A stretch of 64,000 bases of DNA from JACVRW01 sp038323835 (GCA_038323835.1 JBBQHI010000004.1:1-64000); one strand, 5' to 3'; positions 33,102 to 41,667 are shown, counted from the first letter of the stretch. Numbers and translations are program-made. The notes: generated by a model not told the origin, from the sequence alone.

Positions 33102-33839
33102 GTGTTCGACCACGTCGGGATCGCCGTCTCGGACCTGGCCGCGTCCGAGCGCTTCTACCGCACCGTACTCTCCGTGCTGGGCGTCGAGCCCGGCCACGCG
33201 GACGCCGAGCTCGTCGAGTGGGAGGACTGGGACATCGGTCCCACGGACCGCGAGCACGCGGTGACCCGCGGACTGCACGTCGGCTTCCGCGCGCCGACCC
33301 GAGAGGCCGTGGACGCCTTCTGGCAGGCGGGGATCGACGCCGGCTTCCGCGACGACGGGACGCCCGGGCCGCGCGCGATCTACGGACCCGACTACTACGG
33401 CGGCTTCCTGCTCGACCCGGACGGCAACAGCGCCGAGGCCGCGCACGGCGAGCGGTCGAGCCCGGTGCCCCCCGGCCGCGTCGACCACCTTTGGATCCGC
33501 GTCTCCGACCTCGAGGCGTCCAAGCGCTTCTACGCGACGATCGCGCCGCACACGGGGATCCGCCTGAGCGACGACGAGCCCGAGCGCGTGCAGTTCGCCG
33601 GCGGCGACTACAGCTTCTCGCTGATCGACGATGAGCGGCCGCTCACGGAGCACGTCCACCTCGCCTTCCCCGCCAGGGACGACGCCACGGTCCGGGCCTT
33701 TCACGCCGCCGCGCTCGCCGCCGGATACGAGGACCACGGCGGGCCGGGCGAGCGCCCCGTGTACCACCCGGGCTACTACGGCGCGTTCCTCCTCGACCCC
33801 GACGGGCACAACGTCGAGGTCGTCAACCACAATCGCTGA
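33102..33839 (+). CDS. Two-domain VOC (glyoxalase/dioxygenase-fold) protein
   Basis: 245 aa made of two VOC modules. Module 1 (~1-118) begins FDHVGIAVSDLAASERFY and ends YYGGFLLDPDGNSAEAA. Module 2 (~125-245) begins VDHLWIRVSDLEASKRFY and ends YYGAFLLDPDGHNVEVVNHN. Each has the H...E metal-ligand pattern of the superfamily. The start is odd: a perfect Shine-Dalgarno (aaggaggt) and ATG at 33061 are in a different frame, so the GTG at 33102 is used by default. Confidence 0.85.
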   Translation: MFDHVGIAVSDLAASERFYRTVLSVLGVEPGHADAELVEWEDWDIGPTDREHAVTRGLHVGFRAPTREAVDAFWQAGIDAGFRDDGTPGPRAIYGPDYYGGFLLDPDGNSAEAAHGERSSPVPPGRVDHLWIRVSDLEASKRFYATIAPHTGIRLSDDEPERVQFAGGDYSFSLIDDERPLTEHVHLAFPARDDATVRAFHAAALAAGYEDHGGPGERPVYHPGYYGAFLLDPDGHNVEVVNHNR

Positions 33840-34047
33840 GCCATGGACGACGACGCTCCACGCCACATCTTCCGCGAGGCTCGTCGCGCTGCCCGACCAG
33901 CTCTACGTGCAGACCGGCTCGGCGTTCCTGACGGGACTGCTGGGCGCGTCGAGCTCGTCCCGCTGATTACGCCGGCGCCGGCCAGCGAGTTGTCTGGTCT
34001 CAGGGCCCGCGGCGTGCCTGGACAGGCAGCGGGGTAGGAACGTCCCC
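33840..34047. other. Stretch with no supported gene
   Basis: One Arg-rich open frame (33843-34037, 64 aa) has an ATG but no ribosome-binding site and no recognisable motif. It is treated as non-coding. Confidence 0.4.
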
Positions 34048-34173
34048 ATGCGCTGGTGGCAGCGAGGTCCTTGGGGGAATCGGGACCGGGTCGGGGTGCA
34101 GCTCGCCTGGGCCGCCGTCCTCGTCGCCCTGATCGTGGTCCTTTGTCTCGTGGTTCAGGACTACCTGCTCTAG
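34048..34173 (+). CDS. Very small single-helix membrane protein
   Basis: 41 aa. A basic N-terminus (MRWWQRGPWGNRDR) is followed by one hydrophobic helix VQLAWAAVLVALIVVLCLVVQDYLL. A weak ggtagga Shine-Dalgarno lies ~7 bp upstream. The topology is plausible for a small membrane peptide but there is no family support. Confidence 0.35.
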   Translation: MRWWQRGPWGNRDRVGVQLAWAAVLVALIVVLCLVVQDYLL

Positions 34174-34203
34174 GGGCCCCGGCACCAGCGGCCAGGCAGG
34201 GGG

Positions 34204-34234
34204 GGCGGGACCAGTTAGCAATACCGGTCCCGCC
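34204..34234. terminator. Strong hairpin, terminator-like
   Basis: GGCGGGACC and GGTCCCGCC (9-bp perfect arms) enclose a 13-nt AT-richer loop. It lies between the small membrane protein gene and the FecR-type gene. There is no U-tract. Confidence 0.4.
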
Positions 34235-34349
34235 GGAACGCGGGACGCAGCGGCCGCCGCCTGACTCTGCGAAGCGCGGGGTTTCCACGGGTCGTCCACG
34301 AGAGCCGGAGAGGATCAAGTTGCGGTCGTTGCCTGCCGATTATGGACCC

Positions 34350-35372
34350 ATGCGTTCCGCGCTTCAGGTGCTTGGTCTGCTGATTGGTGTATTGGTGCTG
34401 TGCGTGGCCGCCACGGCTGCCGCCAAGGGCGACGATCGACCGAAGGTTGTTTCGGCCGCCCCCACCGAGGTCACCTCCACCGGGGCGGTGCTGCAGGGCA
34501 ACGTCAACCCCAATGACCACAAGGCTCTCTACCGCTTCGAGTACGGCCTGACCACGTCCTATGGCGCGACGTCCCCGTGGAAGCCACTTCCCGACTCGGA
34601 GGAGTGGTTCCTCGTCAGTGAGGCAATCACCGGCCTCGAGCCCGGGACCACCTACAACTATCGCGTGGTGGCCACAAACGAGAAGAAGGAAGAGAACAAG
34701 ACCACCTACGGACCAGATCGCTCATTCACCACGCCCGCTCTACCTGTCACGGGTGAGGACCCGGCGCCCGCAACCCCGGACCCTGCTCCGGTGGGACCGG
34801 TCGCTCCGGTGGAGACTTCCGTTGGACCCAAGCTGGGGTCGAGCGTCGTCCTGGCGCCGAGTCATGGGGTCGTGAACTTCCGCCGTCCTGGCTCCGATAC
34901 CGCGGTACCCCTGACCGCGGGCTCGGTGGTGCCCTTCGGCAGCGTGATCGACGCGACGCGCGGCAGCGTCGCCCTCACGTCCGCATTGCCCTCCGGCAAG
35001 ACCCAGACCGGCCGCTTCGGCGGCGGGGCCTTCAAGGTCAGCCAGGGGCGGAAGGGCTACGTCGATCTCTACCTTCGCGGCAACCCGTGTCGGCGCAGCG
35101 CAAAGCGGCGCGCGGCAGCGGCGTCCCTCACTGCCAGCGCATCGCGGCGTCACGGCCGCAGGCTCTTCGGGCGGGATCACGGCGGGAAGTTCCGCACACA
35201 CGGACGGCACAGCCAAGCCACGGTCCGCGGAACTCGCTGGATGATGGAGGACCGCTGCGACGGCACTCTCACGCGCGTCGCGCAGGGCGCCGTGATGGTG
35301 CGCGACTTCACCAAGAAGAAGCGCGTTCTCGTCACGGCGGGCCACAGCTACCTGGCCCGCTCGCGCCACTAA
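34350..35372 (+). CDS. Secreted FecR-type protein with fibronectin-III-like domain
   Basis: 340 aa. The signal peptide (~1-26) ends near TAAAKG. An Fn3-like domain (~30-128) reads PKVVSAAPTEVTSTGAVLQGNVNPNDHKALYRFEYG ... YRVVATN. A Pro-rich linker precedes the FecR-like domain (~165-340): VPLTAGSVVPFGSVIDATRGSVALTS and ATVRGTRWMMEDRCDGTLTRVAQGAVMVRDF. It is exported. The CHASE2-HD-GYP gene follows 14 bp later; FecR-CHASE2 pairs are a common actinobacterial arrangement, suggesting a sensor pair. Confidence 0.8.
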   Translation: MRSALQVLGLLIGVLVLCVAATAAAKGDDRPKVVSAAPTEVTSTGAVLQGNVNPNDHKALYRFEYGLTTSYGATSPWKPLPDSEEWFLVSEAITGLEPGTTYNYRVVATNEKKEENKTTYGPDRSFTTPALPVTGEDPAPATPDPAPVGPVAPVETSVGPKLGSSVVLAPSHGVVNFRRPGSDTAVPLTAGSVVPFGSVIDATRGSVALTSALPSGKTQTGRFGGGAFKVSQGRKGYVDLYLRGNPCRRSAKRRAAAASLTASASRRHGRRLFGRDHGGKFRTHGRHSQATVRGTRWMMEDRCDGTLTRVAQGAVMVRDFTKKKRVLVTAGHSYLARSRH

Positions 35373-35386
35373 GGGGGTCTGGCCCG

Positions 35387-37225
35387 ATGGGGCGCCCCCG
35401 CTCGGTGACCGTAAGCGTCCGCGCGATCGCTGCTATCGCGGCGGTGGCATTCGCGGCCGCCGTGGCCGGAAGCGCCACGGGTGCACTGGAGGGACTCGAG
35501 CGGGAGACGCTCAAGTCCCGGTTTGACGTCCGCGGCTCCGACCGCCCCGCGGACGTGGTGGTGGTCGGCATCGATGCCAAGACCTTCGACGACCTGGGCA
35601 AGCAGTGGCCGTTCCCGCGTTCCCTCCACGGCCGCGTGATCCGGCGCCTGCACGCGGCAGGCGCGCGCGAGATCGTCTACGACGTCCAGTTCACCGAGGC
35701 GAGCAGGCCACGGGAAGATCTCTCACTGTTCCGCGCCATCGGCGATGTTGGCGGTGCGGTGCTGGCCACGAGTGAGAGCGACGGCCGAGGTCACACCAAC
35801 GTGCTCGGTGGCGACCGGAACCTGCGGAAAGTGAAGTCGCGCGCCGCCGCCTCCGACCTGAGCAGCGACGGTGACGGCGCGGTAACCCGATTCCCTCGCG
35901 CGGTGAACGGGCTGGAGACGCTCGCCGTCGCGGCGGCAGCCCGTGCCGGCGCCCCGCCTCTCCCGCCTGATCGCTTCGAAGCCGGTGGGGCCTGGATCGA
36001 CTACCGCGGACCCGGCGGGACCATTCCCTTTCTCTCCTTTTCCGATGTCCTGCGCGGGTACTTCTCGGCAGATGCGGTTCGCGGACGCGTGGTGGTGGTG
36101 GGGGCGTCCGCTCCGACCCTCCGCGACGTGCATGCCACTCCGGTGGGCGGAGGGAAGCCGATGGCCGGCGCGGAGGTTCAGGCCAACGCGATCTGGACCG
36201 CGATCCACGGGCTGCCGCTGCGCAGCGCACCGTCTGCACTCGGGCTGATTCTGATCGCCCTGCTCGCGCTCGTACCTCCCCTCGTCGGCACCCGTCTGTC
36301 CGGAGTCGCGGTTGGCGTCTTCGTGGCGGTGTCCGCGGTCGCTCTGCTGATCGGTGCGCAGTTGACATTCCAGGCGGGGGTGATCATCGATGTTGCGGCA
36401 CCGCTCGTGGCGCTGGTGGTGTCCGCGGTGGCTTCCATAGCGTGGAGCCAGCTCACCGAGCGTCGCGCTCGACTCCTCGTGCTGCGCGACAACGAGCTGC
36501 TCGAAGCCCGCGTTCGCGAACGCACCGAGGAACTGAGACTCACCCAGCTGGAGATCGTGCGCCGTCTGGGAGCCGCTGTCGAGTGGCGCGACGCCGACAC
36601 CGGGCAGCATGTGGATCGCATCGGCAGGTTCTCCGAGCGCCTGGCCCTCGCCGCCGGTATGAGCGTGACGGACGCCGAGCTCCTGCGCCACGCCAGCGTG
36701 CTGCACGACGTGGGCAAGGTGGGAATCCCGGATCGCATCCTCACTAAGCCGGGCCCCTTGGACCCCGACGAATGGGAGGTGATGAAGACGCACACCACGA
36801 TTGGCGCCAGCATCCTCGACGGCTCCGAGTCGGAGCTGATCAAACTGGCTCGAATGGTGGCGCTGACCCATCACGAGAACTGGGATGGCACCGGCTATCC
36901 CGCGGGCCTTCGTGGCGAAGACATTCCTCTGGCCGGACGAATATGCACGATCTGTGACGTGTTCGACGCGCTGCTCTCTCCCCGCCCCTATAAGAACCCG
37001 TGGGGTCTCCAGGACGCGATCTCGGAGATCGCCGATCTGAGCGGCACCAAGTTCGACCCGTCACTCGTGGATGCGTTCCTCCCCCTTGCCACATCAATGC
37101 ACTCAACCGCGTCGCGTTCGGCCGTAGAGCGTCCAGTCGGGGCAACACGTGGGGCAACACAACACCCCGGAACAGCCCGCAGGGCTCGCACCTCGTTCCC
37201 AAGCGATCCCGCTCTTCGGAGCTGA
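35387..37225 (+). CDS. CHASE2 sensor - HD-GYP phosphodiesterase
   Basis: 612 aa. N-terminal helix (~10-30), then an extracytoplasmic CHASE2 domain (~35-270: VVVVGIDAKTFDDLGKQWPFPRSLHGRVIRRL and GRVVVVGASAPTLRDVHATPVGG). Three helices (~280-355) and a coiled coil follow. The HD-GYP domain (~400-565) has LHDVGKVGIPDRILTKPG (HD) and LTHHENWDGTGYPAGLRGEDIP (GYP), so c-di-GMP hydrolysis is plausible. The last ~45 residues (after FDPSLVDAFLPLA) are unlike the family and are encoded by the island-end repeat (VGATRGATQHPG). The natural 3' end was therefore replaced or extended at the island edge. Confidence 0.88.
   Translation: MGRPRSVTVSVRAIAAIAAVAFAAAVAGSATGALEGLERETLKSRFDVRGSDRPADVVVVGIDAKTFDDLGKQWPFPRSLHGRVIRRLHAAGAREIVYDVQFTEASRPREDLSLFRAIGDVGGAVLATSESDGRGHTNVLGGDRNLRKVKSRAAASDLSSDGDGAVTRFPRAVNGLETLAVAAAARAGAPPLPPDRFEAGGAWIDYRGPGGTIPFLSFSDVLRGYFSADAVRGRVVVVGASAPTLRDVHATPVGGGKPMAGAEVQANAIWTAIHGLPLRSAPSALGLILIALLALVPPLVGTRLSGVAVGVFVAVSAVALLIGAQLTFQAGVIIDVAAPLVALVVSAVASIAWSQLTERRARLLVLRDNELLEARVRERTEELRLTQLEIVRRLGAAVEWRDADTGQHVDRIGRFSERLALAAGMSVTDAELLRHASVLHDVGKVGIPDRILTKPGPLDPDEWEVMKTHTTIGASILDGSESELIKLARMVALTHHENWDGTGYPAGLRGEDIPLAGRICTICDVFDALLSPRPYKNPWGLQDAISEIADLSGTKFDPSLVDAFLPLATSMHSTASRSAVERPVGATRGATQHPGTARRARTSFPSDPALRS
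37140..37168. repeat. Island repeat, right copy
   Basis: The same 20-bp ggggcaacacgtggggcaac followed by acaacaccc, one mismatch from the copy at 32094. It lies inside the 3' coding end of the HD-GYP gene, 102 bp before the right attachment copy. Confidence 0.75.
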
Positions 37226-37270
37226 AAACGCCGACCAACCGCGACTAGCCGGGAACGCCGGAGCGAATTC

Positions 37271-37306
37271 GGAGGGAGTCGCTCTATCCGGCTGAGCTAT
37301 CGGGGC
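37271..37306. other. Right attachment site copy of the genomic island (attR; tRNA-Arg 5' half)
   Basis: An exact 36-bp copy of the 5' half of tRNA-Arg(CCU), in the same orientation as 20442-20477. No 3' half follows, so this is not a functional tRNA. It defines the right island border. Confidence 0.8.
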
Positions 37307-37356
37307 TCGGCGGGAGACGATGGACGCCATGCGGGGTCGCGGCGGGGGTGTCGGCC

Positions 37357-38751
37357 TTACCGGTCCACGCGACCGTTCGCGGCCGCGGCCAGCAGCTCGT
37401 CGCGAGATGCCAGCTTTACCCGGGGGCGCTGCGCCGCGTGCCCGCCCTCGAGCTCGTGGGTCTCGATCGCGCGCCAGCCCTCGACCGTGACCAGGTCCGG
37501 CTTGCGCTCGGCAAGCAGGGCGTCGATGTGCTCACGATCGGCGTTCAGCGGCTGCGGCAGCCTCCCCGCCCGCAGGTCCTCCACGAGGCAGCCGGCCGTC
37601 TCCTCGGCGTCGCGCTTGTTGGTGCCCAGGATTCCGGTGGGTCCGCGCTTGATCCAGCCCACGGCGTAAACCCCTGGGATCGGCTCGCCCTCGGGTGACA
37701 CCACTCGGCCGCGTTCGTTCGGGAGCACGTAGCTGCGGTCGTCGAAGGGCACGTCCGGCAGCGGTACCGCCTGGTAGCCGACCGAGCGCAGCGCGAGGCC
37801 GCACTCGAACGTCTCCACCTGCTCGTCCAACGGTTGCGCCCTCAGGGCACCATCGTCGGTCCGCACGATCTGGTTGCGACGAACGTCGACCGCCTCGACC
37901 TTGCCAACTCCGCGGATCTCTACCGGGGAGCGCAGGAAGCGCAGCTCGATCCGCCGCCGGGCGCCGGGGAGTGGGGGCCGGGCCGCGAACTCGCGGAGCA
38001 GCTCCACGTTCTTCCGCGCGGTGAACGTGCCCTCCTCGTCCAGCCACTCGCGAGACACCGGATCGAGCTCGACCTCGATGGGGTCGACCCGCACGTCCAC
38101 GCCGTCTAGGCGTCCCAGCTCACGCATCTCGGCGCTGGTGAACGCCGCCTGTGCTGGACCGCGCCGGCCGAGGACGACGACCTCCCGGAGCTGGCTCCCG
38201 CGGAGCGCCTCGAGGGCGTGGTCGGCCACATCTGTGCGCTCGAGCTCACGGATGCTCAGGGTGAGCATGCGCGCTACGTCCGCCGCCACGTTTCCGTTGC
38301 CGATCACCACGGCCCGCTCGGCCGAGAGGTCGAACTCGAGCTCGCGATAGTCCGGGTGGCCGTTGTACCAGGCCACGAAGTCCGTGGCGGCCCAGCTGCC
38401 CGGCAGGTCCTCCCCGGGGATCCCCAGCGACTTGTCGGTCTGGGCCCCGGTGGCGTAAACCACCGCTGTGTAGTGGTCCATGAGCTCGGAGTGCGAGATG
38501 TCCCTCCCGACCTCCACGTTGCCGAAGAAGCGGCAGCCACGCTGGAGCGTCCCGCTGTCGAACGTGTCCTCCAGGCGCTTTATCTCCTGGTGGTCGGGCG
38601 CCACTCCGCCGCGCAGCAGCCCCCACGGTGTGGGCAGCCGTTCGAACAGGTCGATCTCGGTATCGCCGCCGGCCCGCAGCAGGCCTGCTGCGGCGAATGC
38701 TCCGGCAGGCCCGGCGCCGACGATTGCCACCCGCGGTCCCGTGGTGGCCAT
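37357..38751 (-). CDS. Ferredoxin/adrenodoxin-NADP reductase (FprA-like)
   Basis: 464 aa. FAD-binding GPRVAIVGAGPAGAFAAAGLLR, then ERLPTPWGLLRGGVAPDHQEIK, and NADPH-binding AVVIGNGNVAADVARML followed by VVVLGRRGPAQAAFTSAEMRELG. The C-terminal FAD contact is GVYAVGWIKRGPTGILGTNKRDAEETA. This architecture is that of mycobacterial FprA/adrenodoxin reductases, which pass electrons from NADPH to ferredoxin. It overlaps the ferredoxin gene by TGATG, so the pair is an electron-transfer unit, a plausible donor for the P450 in the island. Confidence 0.94.
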   Translation of the reverse strand: MATTGPRVAIVGAGPAGAFAAAGLLRAGGDTEIDLFERLPTPWGLLRGGVAPDHQEIKRLEDTFDSGTLQRGCRFFGNVEVGRDISHSELMDHYTAVVYATGAQTDKSLGIPGEDLPGSWAATDFVAWYNGHPDYRELEFDLSAERAVVIGNGNVAADVARMLTLSIRELERTDVADHALEALRGSQLREVVVLGRRGPAQAAFTSAEMRELGRLDGVDVRVDPIEVELDPVSREWLDEEGTFTARKNVELLREFAARPPLPGARRRIELRFLRSPVEIRGVGKVEAVDVRRNQIVRTDDGALRAQPLDEQVETFECGLALRSVGYQAVPLPDVPFDDRSYVLPNERGRVVSPEGEPIPGVYAVGWIKRGPTGILGTNKRDAEETAGCLVEDLRAGRLPQPLNADREHIDALLAERKPDLVTVEGWRAIETHELEGGHAAQRPRVKLASRDELLAAAANGRVDR

Positions 38752-39032
38752 CAGGTGGCGGTGCGCTCGATCGTGCTCCGCCCGGCGAAGAACTGCGCGT
38801 TGAGCTCCAGCGCATAGTCGTACTTGTCGGGAATCTCGGCCTCGGCGAAGATCACGTCGACAGGGCACGCCTCCACGCAGGCGTCGCAGTCGATGCAGAG
38901 CTCGGGATCGATGTAGAGCTGCTCGGCCGTCTCAAAGTCAGGATCTCCCGGCTTCGGATGGATGCAGTCGACCGGACAGACCTCGATGCACGAGTCGTCC
39001 TTGATGCAGCTGCCGGCAATGACGTAGGTCAT
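38751..39032 (-). CDS. Ferredoxin (7Fe type, two clusters)
   Basis: 93 aa. The first cluster region is CIKDDSCIEVCPVDCIHPKPG and the second is CIDCDACVEACPVDVIFAEAEIP. The cysteine spacing in the first half (C-x5-6-C-x3-C-P) resembles 3Fe-4S/4Fe-4S ferredoxins of actinobacteria (FdxA-like), and the second is a regular C-x2-C-x2-C-x3-C-P 4Fe-4S site. It directly precedes fprA with overlapping stop and start. Confidence 0.93.
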   Translation of the reverse strand: MTYVIAGSCIKDDSCIEVCPVDCIHPKPGDPDFETAEQLYIDPELCIDCDACVEACPVDVIFAEAEIPDKYDYALELNAQFFAGRSTIERTAT

Positions 39033-39063
39033 CGCCCCCACCCTACAAACGGAGACGACCGGA

Positions 39064-39879
39064 CTACTTGCCGCTGAAGGACGGCTGGCGCTTCTCCGCG
39101 AAGGCCGCCGCCGCCTCGCGGTGGTCCTCGGTGAGCATGGTGCGCAGGTGGTGGGTGGCCTCGAGGTCCATGCACTCGCCGAGATCGTCGCCGTTCTCGG
39201 CGCGGTTGAGGTTCTCCTTCATGTACCCGAGCGCGATGCGCGGGCCGGCTGCGAGCCGTGCCGCGAGCGTGAGCGCCTCCTCCTCGAGGCGCTCGTCGTC
39301 GACCACGCGGTTCACGATCCCGAGTCGCTCGGCCTCCTCCGCCGAGAGCCTCTCGGAGAGGAAGTAGAGCTCCCGGGCGCGCGCAGTGCCCACGAGCCGG
39401 GTGAGGAACCAGGTCCCGCCGTAGTCGCCGGCCAGGCCGACTCGCGCGAACGCGGTGGTGAGGACCGCGCCACGCGCGGCGATGCGCAGGTCGCACGCGA
39501 GCGCGAGCGCGAGCCCCGCGCCGGCCGCGGCGCCGGGCAGCGCGGCGATCGTCGGCTTGGGCATCGCGTGCAGGCGTCCAGAGGTCGCGCGCTGGTTGCG
39601 GCGCTGGACGGACACGAGCGCGTCGTAGTCGACCTTTGCGCCGTTGCTCTCGGCCATCGCCTTGACGTCGCCGCCGGCGCAGAAGGCGCCGCCGGCGCCG
39701 GTCAGCACGACACACGCCACGTCGTCGCTCTCCTCGGCTTCCTGGAGCGCCCTGTCGAGCGCCCCGAGCATCGCCGACGAGAGCGCGTTGCGGCGCTCGG
39801 GACGGTTCATCGTGAGGACGGCCACACCGTCCTCGACACGGACCAGAAGGTCCTGCGTGTCGGTCTCGGTCGTAGCCAT
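39064..39879 (-). CDS. Enoyl-CoA hydratase/isomerase family protein
   Basis: 271 aa. Crotonase fold: VAVLTMNRPERRNALSSAMLGAL, the oxyanion-hole block GAGGAFCAGGDVKAMAE, KPTIAALPGAAAGAGLALALACDLRIAA, FARVGLAGDYGGTWFLTRLVG and GIVNRVVDDERL. A catalytic Asp lies where many hydratases have Glu (L-A-G-D-Y-G-G), so the exact reaction (hydratase or isomerase) is unsure. It starts 18 bp from the divergent VOC gene. Confidence 0.92.
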   Translation of the reverse strand: MATTETDTQDLLVRVEDGVAVLTMNRPERRNALSSAMLGALDRALQEAEESDDVACVVLTGAGGAFCAGGDVKAMAESNGAKVDYDALVSVQRRNQRATSGRLHAMPKPTIAALPGAAAGAGLALALACDLRIAARGAVLTTAFARVGLAGDYGGTWFLTRLVGTARARELYFLSERLSAEEAERLGIVNRVVDDERLEEEALTLAARLAAGPRIALGYMKENLNRAENGDDLGECMDLEATHHLRTMLTEDHREAAAAFAEKRQPSFSGK

Positions 39880-39897
39880 GGACGTAGGGTATCGCCG

Positions 39898-40599
39898 GTG
39901 CCTGCCTCGGAGCCAATCGGTGTTCGTCTCCGCCAGGCGGTGCTCGTCGCGCGCGACCTCGAGCCCTCCTACGCACGCCTGCGCGATGCGCTCGGGCTTG
40001 GCGAGCCGTTCCGCGACCCGGGCGTGGGCGCCTTCGGGCTGCACAACATCGTGTGCGCGCTGGGCGAGGACTTCCTCGAGATCGTCTCCCCGACCCGGGA
40101 AGGCTCGGCCGCCGGGCGCCACCTCGACCGCCGCGGCGATGGCGGCTACATGCTCATCTTCCAGCTCGATGATCTCGCGGGCGCCCGCGAGCGCGCGCAG
40201 GCGCTCGGCGTGCGCACCGTGTGGAGCATCGACATCGACGACATCTCCGCCAGCCACCTGCACCCCGCCGACCTCGGGGGGACGATCGTCTCCATCGACC
40301 GGCCGGTGCCGCCGGAGAGCTGGCGCTGGGGCGGCCCCGAATGGATCGGCCGCGCCGCTGAGGGCGCGCCCGGGAGGCTCACCGGGGCGACCGTGCGCGT
40401 GCCGGACCCCGACGCGATCGCGGCGCGCTGGGCCGAGGTGCTCGGGCTCCAGCCTGACGGGACGACGCTGCGCCTCGACCGCGACCAGCACGTCGAGTTC
40501 GAGCAGGGCGACGAGGGACTTTCCGAGATCGCGGTCGAGCTGCCCGGCGGAGCGACCGGGCCGCTCGCCTTCGGCGCCGCTCGCGTCCTCCGCGACTAG
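39898..40599 (+). CDS. VOC-type (glyoxalase-like) protein
   Basis: 233 aa from a GTG. The N-terminal module is VRLRQAVLVARDLEPSYARLRDALGLGEPFRDPGVGAFGLHNIVCALGEDFLEIVSPTREG, a long VOC-like (Glyoxalase_3 type) domain. A second shorter module at ~150-233 (LTGATVRVPDPDAIAARWAEVLGL) ends in ARVLRD. No catalytic assignment is possible. It is divergent from the enoyl-CoA hydratase and converges on the GFA fragment with a 4-bp overlap. Confidence 0.78.
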   Translation: MPASEPIGVRLRQAVLVARDLEPSYARLRDALGLGEPFRDPGVGAFGLHNIVCALGEDFLEIVSPTREGSAAGRHLDRRGDGGYMLIFQLDDLAGARERAQALGVRTVWSIDIDDISASHLHPADLGGTIVSIDRPVPPESWRWGGPEWIGRAAEGAPGRLTGATVRVPDPDAIAARWAEVLGLQPDGTTLRLDRDQHVEFEQGDEGLSEIAVELPGGATGPLAFGAARVLRD

Positions 40600-40778
40600 G
40601 CGCCGGGGACCGTCTCGACGCGCGGGCGGCCCTCGACCTGCTCGACCCAAGGCTGGGCCGAGCGGCCCCACACCTCGACCTCCGGCTCGAGCCAGCTCGT
40701 GTCGTTGAGAGTGCCCGCCTTGAGCCACGCGAGCTCAGGGAAATCCGAGCTCAGCGAGAAGATCCGCACGGACGCCAT
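40596..40778 (-). pseudogene. C-terminal fragment of a GFA-family protein
   Basis: 60 codons. The segment WLKAGTLNDTSWLEPEVEVWGRSAQPWV matches the C-terminal signature of glutathione-dependent formaldehyde-activating (GFA) proteins (V-K-A-G-T-L-D-D-x-S-W ... S-A-Q-P-W-V). The zinc-binding cysteines that occupy the first two thirds are absent. It lies 1 bp from the SDR stop on the same strand. A short functional protein is possible but less likely than a truncation. Confidence 0.55.
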
Positions 40779-40779
40779 C

Positions 40780-41541
40780 CTAGGTGGCCACCATCCCGCC
40801 ATCCACCGGGAGCACCGCGCCGGTCACGTAGCCCGACGCGTCACTGGCCAGGAAGAGGAGTGCTGCGGCCAGCTCCTCGGGGTCGCCCGCTCTGCCGCTC
40901 AGCACCCGGAGCATCATGGCGTCGAGATACCCGTCCGGATACTGGTCGGTCATCTCAGACGGGAAGAAGCCGGGGGCCAGCGCATTCACCCGAATGCCCT
41001 TGCGCGAGGTCCACTGTGAGGCGAGGTCGCGGGTGAGACCTTCGATGGCGGCCTTGCTCGAGGCGTAGGCGGCCTGGGGCAGGCCCGCGGTGGTGGAGCC
41101 CAGGACCGAACCGATGTTCACGATGGCCGACCCGGGCTTCATGACGCGGCCGCAGGCCTGGGCCATCCAATAGGAGCCCATCAGGTTCACGTCGAGCACG
41201 TGGCGAAACTGGTCGGGCTGCTCGCGGGTCGCGGGCACGGCGGTGCCGATGCCGGCGTTGTTCACCAACACGTCGACGCTGCCCAGCCGCTCGACCGTCT
41301 CGGCCACAGCGCGGTCGCAGTCCTCGACCTTGGAGACGTCCGCCGAGACGGCGATGCAGCGGCGCCCCAGTCCTTCGACCTTCGCGCGGGTCTCCTCGAG
41401 TCGGTCGACCCGCCGCGCGCACACCGAGACGTCGGCTCCGGCCTCCGCGAGGGCGATGGCGAACGCCACGCCAAGACCCGATGAGGCACCCGTGACCAAG
41501 GCCACCCTGCCGTCCAGCTTGTAACGGTCGAGAACGCTCAT
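40780..41541 (-). CDS. Short-chain dehydrogenase/reductase (FabG-like)
   Basis: 253 aa, classical SDR. NAD(P)-binding VALVTGASSGLG, structural VLVNNAGIG, catalytic Ser in IVNIGSVLGS and Tyr-x3-Lys in AAYASSKAA, followed by IRVNALAPGFFPSEMT and VTGAVLPVDGG. Arg in CARR after beta-2 suggests NADPH. The substrate is unknown. Confidence 0.93.
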   Translation of the reverse strand: MSVLDRYKLDGRVALVTGASSGLGVAFAIALAEAGADVSVCARRVDRLEETRAKVEGLGRRCIAVSADVSKVEDCDRAVAETVERLGSVDVLVNNAGIGTAVPATREQPDQFRHVLDVNLMGSYWMAQACGRVMKPGSAIVNIGSVLGSTTAGLPQAAYASSKAAIEGLTRDLASQWTSRKGIRVNALAPGFFPSEMTDQYPDGYLDAMMLRVLSGRAGDPEELAAALLFLASDASGYVTGAVLPVDGGMVAT

Positions 41542-41667
41542 CCTCGCGACCCTATTGCGCGCGCGCCGCCTGCACAGGCTTGACCCGTGGGGTATGGCTC
41601 CCTAGTCTGACCTAACCTGTTGAACGTCCGGTCAACTCGCCCATGCTCGATGGGCACGGAGGAATGC

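Noticed and set aside
32908..33264. Frame starting at ATG 33061 with the strong ribosome-binding site
   Set aside because: The product is Ser/Arg/Pro-rich and lies entirely in the VOC gene's other frame; kept only as a finding about the start signal.
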